This document shows, one piece after another, positions 8,873-16,337 of a stretch of DNA of 49,419 bases. The translations under genes and the position numbers were made by a program. Source of the DNA: Sedimentisphaerales bacterium (GTDB lineage Bacteria > Planctomycetota > Phycisphaerae > Sedimentisphaerales > Anaerobacaceae); assembly GCA_016927855.1 (NCBI GenBank), contig JAFGLV010000070.1:1-49419 (forward strand), in the 5' to 3' direction. Within the stretch, counting starts at the first letter, position 1. Each line of letters opens with the position of its first letter. Under the pieces are notes generated by a model. That model did no database searches. It saw only the letters and a program-made list of their open reading frames with translations, and was not told where the DNA came from.

Positions 8873-8884
8873 GCTATCGATAGC
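8873..8884. promoter_or_regulatory. 12-bp palindrome between the divergent ferritin-like genes
   Basis: GCTATCGATAGC is a perfect palindrome 30 bases upstream of the rubrerythrin-like start. The position fits an operator for that gene. No known regulator consensus is recognised. Confidence 0.3.
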
Positions 8885-9022
8885 CCAGAAGCCTTCACAA
8901 CCGTTATACGGCCCGACCCGGGCGGCCGCGAATGGCGTTCGCAGCCCATCCACGCGGGTGGCCCTATATGTACTGGCCGACCGGCCGTTTGTTCTGTGAA
9001 ACCGGGACCTCGGCAAATGCGG

Positions 9023-9052
9023 TTGACGCCGGTCGGAACCGTGGGCTATACT
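9023..9052 (+). promoter_or_regulatory. Sigma-70 promoter of the DPSL-like gene
   Basis: TTGACG at 9023-9028 and TATACT at 9047-9052 are separated by 18 bases, about 50 bases ahead of the start codon. Both hexamers are one base from consensus. Confidence 0.7.
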
Positions 9053-9104
9053 CTGCGATGGATCGGAAAAGGACGCTACACCCCCAAGTCAAAGGAGTTC
9101 GGCC

Positions 9105-9602
9105 ATGGGAACCAAGGGAACCGCCATTGTCGGAATGGACGTCAAAGAACTGCTGGCGCTGCTGAATCGCGCCTTCTGCGACGAGTGGCTGGCGTACTAC
9201 CAGTACTGGCTGGGCGCCAAGATCGTCAAGGGGCCGATGAAGGATGCCGTGATCGTCGAACTCGAGCAGCACGCCACCGAGGAGCTCAACCATGCGCTGC
9301 TGTTGACGGGGCGCATTATCCAGTTGGGCGGCACGCCGATCACCTCGCCCAAGGCTTGGTACGACTGGACCAACTGCGGCTACGAGGCCCCCGACGACCC
9401 CTACGTGCGCACGATCCTCGAGCAGAACATCAAAGGCGAGCAGTGCGCGATCGTCACGTACCAGAAGCTGTTGGAACGGACCAGGACCGCGGACCCGGTC
9501 ACGTACAACATCGTCCTGCAAATCCTCGAGCAGGAGGTCGAGCATGAAGAGGACCTCCAAGCGCTCCAGGAGGACCTTGACCTGATGGTGAAGAAGGCCT
9601 GA
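9105..9602 (+). CDS. Ferritin-like protein of the Dps-like (DPSL/thioferritin) type
   Basis: A 165-residue four-helix-bundle protein. The iron ligands look like those of bacterioferritins: Glu in DEWLAYYQY (residue about 27), E-x2-H in EQHATEELNH (about 54-63), then GEQCAIVTYQ and EQEVEHEEDL (about 142-151). Two cysteines, Cys91 (NCGYE) and Cys114 (EQCA), lie close to the second half of the active site, the arrangement that defines the DPSL/thioferritin class in archaea and anaerobes. The role would be protective iron oxidation or storage and peroxide removal in the cytoplasm. AAAGGAG at 9091-9097 and a near-consensus promoter support the start. Class assignment rests on the cysteine pair and is an inference. 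Confidence 0.8.
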   Translation: MGTKGTAIVGMDVKELLALLNRAFCDEWLAYYQYWLGAKIVKGPMKDAVIVELEQHATEELNHALLLTGRIIQLGGTPITSPKAWYDWTNCGYEAPDDPYVRTILEQNIKGEQCAIVTYQKLLERTRTADPVTYNIVLQILEQEVEHEEDLQALQEDLDLMVKKA

Positions 9603-9705
9603 CCCAGCGGCCGTGGCGGCGCCGGCCGAGGGGGCTGGCGCGTGGGGCGGCCGGACGGCAATTCGGGGTCCTTCGGCCACCATAATTTTTCGCGAATAAT
9701 TCCTC

Positions 9706-9734
9706 TTGACAGGGCCATCAAGCCGATGTATTGT
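9706..9734 (+). promoter_or_regulatory. Strong sigma-70 promoter in front of a gene-less region
   Basis: Perfect -35 TTGACA (9706-9711), a 17-base spacer and TATTGT (9729-9734). Transcription would begin near 9741. No protein gene with a ribosome binding site follows before the terminator at 10004. Confidence 0.65.
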
Positions 9735-9740
9735 ATGGGT

Positions 9741-10062
9741 AGCTGCTTGAATGGGTGGATATGTGAGCCCGGTCAGGGCTGAGCGCGTCGAACAGGGCAG
9801 GGTCGTTTCAGAGGATCAGGGCAGGACGAGTTGACCGTTCGCGCAGTTGGCTGCCAGGCAGCACAAGGGTAGTCGAAAAGGCCGGTTTCTTCGGGTTTCC
9901 GCGGCTGATTATTTTGTGTGGGTGACTTGAACAGACCGTTGTAGAGGATCGTAAAACAGAGCAGCGAAGGCACAGAAGCGTGCCAAAACCAAGTTAGTCA
10001 TCTAAAGCCCCTGCGTAGTCTCGCTTCCTCTCCCTCCGCACCGCAGGGGCTTTGCCTTTTCT
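9741..10062 (+). ncRNA. Candidate non-coding RNA of about 320 nt
   Basis: The stretch between a near-consensus promoter (9706-9734) and a 12-bp terminator hairpin (10004-10053) has no convincing protein gene. The only ATG reading near its start (9751-9834, 27 codons) has no ribosome binding site. Local self-complementary segments are present (for example GCCCGGTCAGGGC near 9767 and TGGCTGCCAGGCAGC near 9848). I looked for tmRNA, RNase P, SRP and 6S signatures and did not recognise any. Alternatively, it is a long leader with attenuation for the diadenylate cyclase gene further downstream. The call rests on the promoter and terminator only. Confidence 0.4.
10004..10062 (+). terminator. Intrinsic terminator
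   Basis: The 12-base arms AAAGCCCCTGCG (10004-10015) and CGCAGGGGCTTT (10042-10053) pair perfectly. GCCTTTTC follows. The A-run at the left base could make it work on both strands. Confidence 0.75.
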
Positions 10063-10116
10063 ATCATTTCCCCCTTTTGCACTGGCCGCGGTGACGCTAC
10101 CGCGCTGTAAGTAAAT

Positions 10117-10133
10117 TGCTGCATGATGCAGCA
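10117..10133. promoter_or_regulatory. 17-bp palindrome upstream of the diadenylate cyclase gene
   Basis: TGCTGCAT and ATGCAGCA are perfect reverse complements around one central base. This lies in the 270-base gap before the cyclase gene and could be an operator. No regulator is identified, and I see nothing else in that gap. Confidence 0.35.
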
Positions 10134-10331
10134 TTTGGCTGCACAAGTCGCCCTCGGTTCGCTGTGGCCGACGCACGTTTTCTCAAGGGCACGCACCTGC
10201 TTGCGCGGTGTTTCGAGCACGTCTGTTTGGCCTTGCGACGCCAGAAACAGCGAACTGAAACACCGGACGTTCGGTAGTACATTTTCGTGCTGAACCGGTT
10301 CGACGGTGGTTCAAAGCAGAAGAGCCAGAGC

Positions 10332-11309
10332 ATGACGCAAGAGGCCGCCAAAGTCAAAACAGGTGGCGCCGTCGGCGCGGACGACGGCTCAGCCGGCATC
10401 ATCACAAGCAGTCTGGTCAGACACGTGACGGATATTGTCAGGTCATGTGACGCGGCTGCATTGTTCGTGTATGTCGACGCCCTCGAAGGGCACGAGCTGG
10501 CCTTGGACCCATCGCTTAAGACCAAGGTGTACTGCGTGACGAAAGCAGCGCCGCCGGAGGCGACGGCACCCGACATCTGCGCGCAGTGCCTGCGTGTTCC
10601 TGACGTGCCGCTGACGCGGATGGGGCGCGTCAAAATCGCGGTCTTTCTGGCCTTGTCCAGAGGGCTGGTCAAGCAGGGAGATCGTATCGTCTTCCTGACC
10701 GGACTGGCGGCCAACAAGACGCTGGACACGATCATCGTGACCGAGATCGGGCGCGAGAGCGAGATATTCTCCTGCGGCGCGGACCTGGCGGGGACTCTGC
10801 CTGACATTCTGCCTGAGGTGATAGAGCGGGTCGTGGACATCGCCACGGAATTGGGCAGCGAAGGGCGCGAGGGCCGCCCGGTTGGCGCTCTCTTCGTTGT
10901 GGGCGACACTGAGCACGTTATCCCGCTGACGCGACAGCTCTTGCTGAATCCGTTCAAAGGCTACGCGCCGCGAGAGCGAAACATCCTGGACTATTCGCTG
11001 GAAGAGACGGTCAAGGAGCTGGCGACGCTTGACGGTGCGTTCATTCTCGGCGGCGACGGGGTCATCGAAACCTGCGGTTCCTACATTAAGGTGGCCAGCC
11101 AGGAGGAGTTCGAGCTGCCCCAGGGTCTGGGCGCCCGGCATCACGCGGCCGCGGCGATTACCGCCGTGACGGATTCCCTCGCCGTGACGGTCAGCGAATC
11201 GACCGGTTCCGTGACGATTTTCCGAGGTGCCAGGATCATTACCGAGATTCAGAAGCCTCGCAGTTCCGCTCAGAAAACCAGACGCCTACGCAACCACCGA
11301 CCCGACTGA
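10332..11309 (+). CDS. DacZ-like diadenylate cyclase (c-di-AMP synthase)
   Basis: A 325-residue protein predicted to make c-di-AMP from two ATP. The C-terminal third is a DAC/DisA_N domain: the DGA motif is in LDGAFILGGDGV (bases about 11031-11066), and GARHHAAAA takes the place of the usual G-x-RHR-x-A motif. The N-terminal part resembles the C-terminal domain of pyruvate kinase (a 'TSSLVRHVTDI...MGRVKIAVFLALSRGLVKQGDRIVFLTG' pattern), the architecture of archaeal DacZ rather than of DisA, CdaA or CdaS. No DisA DNA-binding domains or membrane helices are seen. A GTG at 10287 would add 15 residues. I preferred the ATG at 10332, which has weak AGAAGAG upstream. Monocistronic as far as visible. 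Confidence 0.8.
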   Translation: MTQEAAKVKTGGAVGADDGSAGIITSSLVRHVTDIVRSCDAAALFVYVDALEGHELALDPSLKTKVYCVTKAAPPEATAPDICAQCLRVPDVPLTRMGRVKIAVFLALSRGLVKQGDRIVFLTGLAANKTLDTIIVTEIGRESEIFSCGADLAGTLPDILPEVIERVVDIATELGSEGREGRPVGALFVVGDTEHVIPLTRQLLLNPFKGYAPRERNILDYSLEETVKELATLDGAFILGGDGVIETCGSYIKVASQEEFELPQGLGARHHAAAAITAVTDSLAVTVSESTGSVTIFRGARIITEIQKPRSSAQKTRRLRNHRPD

Positions 11310-11453
11310 TCGGCCAGCGTGCTTGGCAGCTCTGTAGCGTGTGCCCACGCGATGCTCCTCCGCTCGTCATCCTGCCCTTGGCCCTTGTCTTGTCCTTGAC
11401 CCTTGACGGCTCTCTTTCTCATGCAGACTTCCAATAGAACTGGCGCGCCAACA

Positions 11454-11471
11454 ATGTGAAAAAAAACACAA
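11454..11471. promoter_or_regulatory. Rex-like operator 1
   Basis: ATGTGAAAAAAAACACAA matches 11 of 14 fixed positions of the Rex consensus TTGTGAA-N4-TTCACAA. It lies just upstream of the promoter at 11480 and of rex itself. Confidence 0.55.
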
Positions 11472-11479
11472 CAAATCGT

Positions 11480-11508
11480 TTGGCAGATATAAAGTGGTAA
11501 ACCATAAT
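11480..11508 (+). promoter_or_regulatory. Sigma-70 promoter of the rex-hydrogenase operon
   Basis: TTGGCA (11480-11485), a 17-base spacer and CATAAT (11503-11508), within an unusually AT-rich 150-base stretch. It is flanked on both sides by Rex-like operators. Confidence 0.6.
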
Positions 11509-11557
11509 AAATATAGCATCAATTAATAGCATAGTTGTGTGAACGATATCAGCAATA

Positions 11558-11575
11558 ATGTGAATATACTCACGA
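11558..11575. promoter_or_regulatory. Rex-like operator 2
   Basis: ATGTGAATATACTCACGA also matches 11 of 14 fixed positions of TTGTGAA-N4-TTCACAA. It lies about 45 bases downstream of the predicted transcription start and 20 bases ahead of the rex start codon. The position would block transcription, which suggests autoregulation by the NADH/NAD+ ratio. Confidence 0.6.
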
Positions 11576-11595
11576 TACAGTTAGGCGGATCAGGC

Positions 11596-12219
11596 ATGGC
11601 TAACAGGAGCTGCGTCATCAGGTTGTCGCGGTACAAGAACGCTCTCAACCGGCTGAAGGCGTTGAATTTCGTCCGCGTTTTTTCCGATAACCTCGCGGAT
11701 GCCGCCGGAGTGACTGCTGCTCAGGTTCGCAAGGACTTCTCGCTGTTTGGTATCACCGGAAATCGCCGGGGCGGTTACCGCGTGGATGAGCTTGCCGAGC
11801 AACTGAATAAGATCCTGGGCAAGGACCAGCTCCAGGAAGTAATTGTGGTGGGGATAGGAAATATAGGCAGAGCGCTGCTGCATTACCCCGGCCTGGACAA
11901 GAGCGGAATCCGCCTGGCGGCGGGATTTGACATCGACCCAGGCAAGGTCAACCGGGATTCGCAGCCTCCGGCACTGCCTCTGGAGGAGCTGGTGGACGTC
12001 GTCGGCCGCCGCGAGGTCAAGCTGGGTGTGATCGCGGTGCCCGACTACGCGGCTCAGCAGGTGCTGGAGTTGATGCTCTCGGCCGGGATCAGAGGCGTGC
12101 TCAATTTCGCGCCGATCTGCCTGAAGTCGCCGGAGGGGTGCATCGTACACAACATCAACCTTGAAAGCGAACTCGAAAACCTCATCTACTTCGTGAATGC
12201 GACGGAGAATGCGCAATAG
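11596..12219 (+). CDS. rex: Redox-sensing transcriptional repressor Rex
   Basis: A 207-residue repressor that leaves DNA when the NADH/NAD+ ratio rises. Residues 1 to about 80 are the winged-helix domain with the family hallmark VTAAQVRKDFSLFG followed by RGGY. A Rossmann domain begins at VVVGIGNIGRALL (GxGxxG). The C-terminal domain-swap helix NLESELENLIYFV is present. A GTG at 11539 would add 19 residues, but that extension would cover operator 2, so I chose the ATG at 11596 where the conserved domain starts. It is the first gene of the hydrogenase operon and has two Rex-like operators upstream. Confidence 0.92.
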   Translation: MANRSCVIRLSRYKNALNRLKALNFVRVFSDNLADAAGVTAAQVRKDFSLFGITGNRRGGYRVDELAEQLNKILGKDQLQEVIVVGIGNIGRALLHYPGLDKSGIRLAAGFDIDPGKVNRDSQPPALPLEELVDVVGRREVKLGVIAVPDYAAQQVLELMLSAGIRGVLNFAPICLKSPEGCIVHNINLESELENLIYFVNATENAQ

Positions 12220-12226
12220 CCGGATA

Positions 12227-14068
12227 ATGCCGCCCATATCCCTCAAGGCGAGAATCGCGATCTCGTTCTTGCTGGTTATCTTCGTGCTGTCGGGTGCGAC
12301 GGCGCTGCTGGGCTATTACGTCATCAAGAACGACATCTTCGCACGAGCCGAACGCAAAGTGCTCAACGACCTCAAGGTCGCACGGATGGTTTACGCGCAA
12401 GAGATCGAGCGTATCGGCCTGGGCCTGAAGCTGGTTTCTCCCGATGAGGACGTCGAGCATTTGAAGGCCAAGCTAAACCTGCACTACCTCAAGCGAGCCG
12501 ACCGGGCGGACCTGACTTCGCTGTGCAGCGAGCTGGCTCAGGCGGCTGTGGCTACGGGCCAGGCGGTCGGCGGGACGCGGATCATTGCCCGCGGCGAGCT
12601 GGAGACCCTGGGGGTGGGCCGCGAGGCTGTCGCACCGCTGAAGATCATGCCCACGCCGATGGCGCGAGCCGCCGAGAAGGAAGTGCTGGACGACGTGATG
12701 GCCAAGGAATACGCGGTGCCTGTCCTGGGGCGTGACGGGACGGTCGAAGGGGTCCTGTACGGCGGGCGTATCATCAACCGCGACTACACGTTCGTGGACC
12801 GCATCCGGGAAATGGTCTACGGCCGTGACCTCTACAACGCCAAGCCGGTCGGCACGGTGACGATCTTCCAGGACGACGTACGGATCTCGACGAATGTGCT
12901 GGACGAAGCGGGCAAGCGTGCTATCGGCACGCGCGTCTCCGCCCAGGTCTACGAGAAAGTCGTCGAGCAAGGGCGCGTCTGGCACGATCGGGCCTTCGTC
13001 GTGACCGACTGGTACAAGACTGCCTACGAGCCTATCAGGAACATCAACGGCGATGTTATCGGCGTCCTTTACGTCGGCATGCTGGAGCAGCCTTTCAACG
13101 ACATAACGGCGCGCATCCTCTGGTCTTTCCTGAAGATCGTCGGCGGAGTCACCGTCCTGGGCGTCGTTCTGTCGCTGTTCCTGGCCGGCAGTATCTCCCG
13201 GCCGTTGACGGAAGTCGTGCAAGGCACCGAATGTCTCGCTTCGGGCGACTGGGGCTACCAGGTCAACACGAATACGCCTATCCGTGAAACCAACAGCCTG
13301 GCGGAAGCCTTCAACGCGATGGCGGTCGGGCTCAAGGAACGCGAGGAGAGTCTGCGCATCTCCAACGAGAAGCTCGTCGCCTCGAACAAGAGCTACATCG
13401 ACCTGATCGGCTTCGTCGCGCACGAACTCAAGGGCATCCTGGCCTCGGCGGTGATGAACGCCTACGCGGTTCGCGACGGCTACCTCGGCATGATCAACTT
13501 CAAGCAGCGCAAGGCCCTCGATTCGGTCACCCGGAACCTGGACTACCTCGACGCGACCGTCAAGAAGTTCCTGAATCTCGGACGCGTCGAACGGGGCGAG
13601 CTGAGCATCCACAAGACGGATCTGAGTCTGAAGAAAGACGTCTTCGACGTTTCGATCAATTCGCTGGCCGCGATCTCCATCCGCAAGAAGCTCAGAGTCC
13701 AGAACGACATCGACCCGGAGCTAAGGGTCCAGGCGGATTCCGATCTCTTGCAGATCGTCGCGAACAACCTGGTGGGCAACGCGATCAAGTACAGCCCCGA
13801 TACCGGCGAGATTCGCGTCACCGCGGCGCCGGTCAACGGCAAGATCGAGGTCGACGTCTACAACGACTCGACACCCATCAGCGATGAGCAGCGAGCCAGA
13901 TTGTTCCAGAAGTTTTCGCGCCTGGACAGCCCCGAAACGAAGAAGGTCAAGGGCACCGGCCTGGGCCTGTACATTACCAAGCAGATTATCGAACGGCACG
14001 GCGGGAGCATTCGCGTCGAGCCGCGCGCGCACGGCAACTCGTTCATCTTCCAGATAGAAAGGAACTGA
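12227..14068 (+). CDS. Membrane sensor histidine kinase with Cache-type sensor and HAMP domain
   Basis: About 613 residues. A transmembrane helix near the N-terminus is followed by a large periplasmic Cache-like sensor (about 30-290; 'VPVLGRDGTVEGVLYGG', 'YEPIRNINGDVIGVLYVGM'), a second helix (about 300-322) and a HAMP domain. The histidine is in GFVAHELKGILAS (about residue 399). The HATPase has N box NNLVGNAIKYS and G box GTGLGL, while the usual DxGxG box is degenerate (VYNDSTPIS). ATG codons at 12197 and 12209 overlap the end of rex and are alternative starts. Lying between rex and the hydrogenase genes, it probably senses a redox or gas signal. Its partner may be the receiver-only protein at the end of the operon. 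Confidence 0.85.
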   Translation: MPPISLKARIAISFLLVIFVLSGATALLGYYVIKNDIFARAERKVLNDLKVARMVYAQEIERIGLGLKLVSPDEDVEHLKAKLNLHYLKRADRADLTSLCSELAQAAVATGQAVGGTRIIARGELETLGVGREAVAPLKIMPTPMARAAEKEVLDDVMAKEYAVPVLGRDGTVEGVLYGGRIINRDYTFVDRIREMVYGRDLYNAKPVGTVTIFQDDVRISTNVLDEAGKRAIGTRVSAQVYEKVVEQGRVWHDRAFVVTDWYKTAYEPIRNINGDVIGVLYVGMLEQPFNDITARILWSFLKIVGGVTVLGVVLSLFLAGSISRPLTEVVQGTECLASGDWGYQVNTNTPIRETNSLAEAFNAMAVGLKEREESLRISNEKLVASNKSYIDLIGFVAHELKGILASAVMNAYAVRDGYLGMINFKQRKALDSVTRNLDYLDATVKKFLNLGRVERGELSIHKTDLSLKKDVFDVSINSLAAISIRKKLRVQNDIDPELRVQADSDLLQIVANNLVGNAIKYSPDTGEIRVTAAPVNGKIEVDVYNDSTPISDEQRARLFQKFSRLDSPETKKVKGTGLGLYITKQIIERHGGSIRVEPRAHGNSFIFQIERN

Positions 14069-14072
14069 CCAC

Positions 14073-14429
14073 ATGCCGACACCATTGGAGCTGATCAAGA
14101 AGAAGAGGGCCGAGGCGGTCAGCCGGATCATTGGCAAAGGATACCTGTCCACGAAACGGGTTTACGTCGGGATGGCGACCTGCGAGATCGCGGCCGGCAG
14201 CAAAGACGTGATGGAGGTCTTCCGCAAGGCGGTCAGCCTCGGTCTGACCGACGTGTACCTCAGCCAGAAAGGCTGTGCCGGACGCTGCAACCTCGAACCG
14301 ACGGTGGAGGTGATCGAAGCCGGCAAGAGCCCCATCAAATACGGAAAGGTAGACACGACCCGCGCCCAGGAGATCATTGAGCGACATCTCAAGAAGGGCG
14401 AGGTCATTCAAGAGTGGGTGATCGACTGA
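14073..14429 (+). CDS. hndB: HndB-like small thioredoxin-fold [2Fe-2S] protein of the hydrogenase complex
   Basis: A 118-residue protein of the thioredoxin-like ferredoxin family. It corresponds in size and position to HndB of the NAD(P)-linked HndABCD hydrogenase. Cysteines 37, 68 and 72 are present (MATCEIAAG, KGCAGRC), but the second Cys of the usual C-x4-C pair is Gly42, so cluster binding would need another ligand. It starts five bases after the kinase stop, behind AGAAAGGAA. Likely cytosolic, a small electron-carrying or structural subunit. Confidence 0.8.
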   Translation: MPTPLELIKKKRAEAVSRIIGKGYLSTKRVYVGMATCEIAAGSKDVMEVFRKAVSLGLTDVYLSQKGCAGRCNLEPTVEVIEAGKSPIKYGKVDTTRAQEIIERHLKKGEVIQEWVID

Positions 14430-14434
14430 AAGAG

Positions 14435-14515
14435 TATCAAGTGTGAAGTGTCAAGTGAGAAGGAAGGCCTCATCGGCTTCTTGCTTCAAACTTCAAACTT
14501 GAAACTTCAAACTTG
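14435..14515. repeat. Heptamer-built inverted repeat (before hndC)
   Basis: The left arm is four 7-base units ending in AAG (TATCAAG 14435, TGTGAAG 14442, TGTCAAG 14449, TGAGAAG 14456). The right arm is the complementary series CTTCAAA 14484, CTTCAAA 14491, CTTGAAA 14498, CTTCAAA 14505, CTTG 14512. A GC-rich loop region lies between. The element lies inside the operon, 23 bases ahead of the hndC start. Confidence 0.8.
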
Positions 14516-14537
14516 CATCATCGAAAGGAAACGGGTT

Positions 14538-16328
14538 GTGACTGCGACTTACCGAATCATCGTCTGCGACGGCACCTCTTGCCTTAACAGCGGTGCGCGA
14601 ACGCTGACAACTGTGCTGAAAGCGCAACTGGACAAGCACGGCCTGACCGATAAGACGACGGTCAGCCTGTCCGGCTGCCTGGGGATGTGCGACAAAGGCC
14701 CGATCGTGGTCGTCAATCCGGGCTATACCCTCTACGGCTCTCTGACCGAAGGCGACATTCCTGAGATCGTCGAGGAGCACCTGGTCAAAGGCAAGCCGAT
14801 CGCGCGCCTGGCGATCCAGGAGGACCACCTGTACAACCGGTTCTTCCGTGTGTTCGGCGATGCCAAATTCTTCGGCCACCAGATGCGCGTGACGCTACGC
14901 AACTGCGGTATCATCGATCCCGAGAGTATCGACGACTACCTATCGTTACGCGGCTACGAGGCACTGGCCAAGGCCGTCACCGACATGACGCCTCAGCAGG
15001 TGGTCGCGGAAGTGGAGAAGTCGGGCCTGCGCGGACGAGGCGGCGCTGGCTTCCCCACGGGCACGAAATGGAAGTTCACCGCCGCCCAGGTGGGGACGCC
15101 GAAATACGTGATCTGCAACGCCGATGAGGGCGACCCCGGCGCGTTCATGGACCGCAGCGCCATCGAGGGCGATCCGCATACCATCGTCGAAGGCATGGCG
15201 ATCGGAGGCTACGCCGTCGGCTCCAGCAAAGGCATCGTCTACATCCGCGCCGAGTACCCGCTGGCGATCCGGCGCATCACGAAAGCCATCGAAGATGCCC
15301 GAGCGCACGGGTTGCTGGGCGAGAACATCCTCGGCTCGGACTTCTCGTTTGACATGGAGATTCGCCTTGGCGCCGGCGCCTTCGTCTGCGGCGAGGAAAC
15401 GGCCCTGATCCACTCGATCGAAGGGGCGCGCGGCATGCCTCGACCCCGACCGCCTTATCCATCGGTGCAGGGCCTCTTCGGCCGGCCCACGCTCATCAAC
15501 AACGTCGAGACCTGGGCCAATGTTCCGGTCATTGTCCTCGACGGTGCCAATTGGTTCCGCACCGTCGGCACCGAGACCAGCAAAGGCACCAAGGTCTTCG
15601 CGCTGGCAGGCAAGGTCGTCAATACCGGCTTGATCGAAGTGCCCATGGGCACGACGCTGCGCCAGATCATCTACGATGTGGGCGGCGGCATCCCGGGCGG
15701 CAAGGCGTTCAAGGCGGTCCAGACCGGCGGTCCCTCCGGCGGCTGTCTGCCTGAGCAATATCTCGATACGCCCATCGACTACGATTCGCTGGCCAAGGCC
15801 GGCTCGATCATGGGTTCCGGCGGCATGATCGTCATCGACGAAGACTCATGCATGGTCGATATCGCCAAGTTCTTCCTGGAATTCACCCAGAACGAATCAT
15901 GCGGCAAGTGTACGCCGTGCCGCGAAGGCACCAAGCGGATGCTCGAAATCCTGACCCGCATTACCGAAGGCAAGGGCCAGGCAGGTGACATCGACAAGCT
16001 CGAACGCCTGGGCAAAATGATTCAGAAAGCCTCGCTCTGCGGCCTGGGCCAATCGGCGCCCAACCCGGTCTTGAGCACGATCAAGAATTTCCGCGCCGAG
16101 TACGAGGAGCACATTCACGACAAGCGTTGCCGCGCCAGAGTGTGCGAGAACCTCGTGACGTACGAGATCACCGAGAAGTGCGTCGGCTGCGGCGCGTGCC
16201 GGAAGGTCTGTCCTGTGACCGCGATCGCAGGCGGCCCGAAGAAGCAGCACGTTATCGACCAGGACAAGTGCATCAAGTGCGGCCAGTGCTTCAAGACCTG
16301 CAAGTTTGAGGCTATCGCGAAGGTTTGA
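14538..16328 (+). CDS. hndC: HndC/HydB-like NADH-binding flavoprotein subunit of [FeFe] hydrogenase
   Basis: A 596-residue NuoF-like subunit that exchanges electrons with NAD(P)H. In order: a thioredoxin-like [2Fe-2S] domain with all four Cys (CDGTSC at 10-15, then CLGMC); the FMN/NADH domain (GLRGRGGAGFPTG, CNADEGDPGAFMDR, GAFVCGEETAL); SLBB; the 4Fe-4S motif ESCGKCTPCREGT; and a C-terminal 2[4Fe-4S] ferredoxin (CVGCGACRKVC and CIKCGQCFKTC). This is the layout of subunits from bifurcating HydABC and Hnd enzymes. The upstream in-frame extension is repeat-derived. AAAGGAAA at 14523-14530 supports the GTG at 14538. The next gene starts nine bases after the stop. Confidence 0.92.
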   Translation: MTATYRIIVCDGTSCLNSGARTLTTVLKAQLDKHGLTDKTTVSLSGCLGMCDKGPIVVVNPGYTLYGSLTEGDIPEIVEEHLVKGKPIARLAIQEDHLYNRFFRVFGDAKFFGHQMRVTLRNCGIIDPESIDDYLSLRGYEALAKAVTDMTPQQVVAEVEKSGLRGRGGAGFPTGTKWKFTAAQVGTPKYVICNADEGDPGAFMDRSAIEGDPHTIVEGMAIGGYAVGSSKGIVYIRAEYPLAIRRITKAIEDARAHGLLGENILGSDFSFDMEIRLGAGAFVCGEETALIHSIEGARGMPRPRPPYPSVQGLFGRPTLINNVETWANVPVIVLDGANWFRTVGTETSKGTKVFALAGKVVNTGLIEVPMGTTLRQIIYDVGGGIPGGKAFKAVQTGGPSGGCLPEQYLDTPIDYDSLAKAGSIMGSGGMIVIDEDSCMVDIAKFFLEFTQNESCGKCTPCREGTKRMLEILTRITEGKGQAGDIDKLERLGKMIQKASLCGLGQSAPNPVLSTIKNFRAEYEEHIHDKRCRARVCENLVTYEITEKCVGCGACRKVCPVTAIAGGPKKQHVIDQDKCIKCGQCFKTCKFEAIAKV

Positions 16329-16337
16329 GGGCTCTCC

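Noticed and set aside
9773..9973. Minus-strand 66-codon reading frame in the candidate RNA region
   Set aside because: No convincing ribosome binding site or domain, and it runs against a strong promoter-terminator pair.
9741..10062. Candidate RNA as tmRNA, RNase P RNA, SRP RNA or 6S RNA
   Set aside because: None of their conserved core sequences was seen, so it is left unnamed.
14435..14515. Heptamer repeats read as a CRISPR array
   Set aside because: Units are seven bases without spacers, arranged as two inverted arms, and no cas gene is present.
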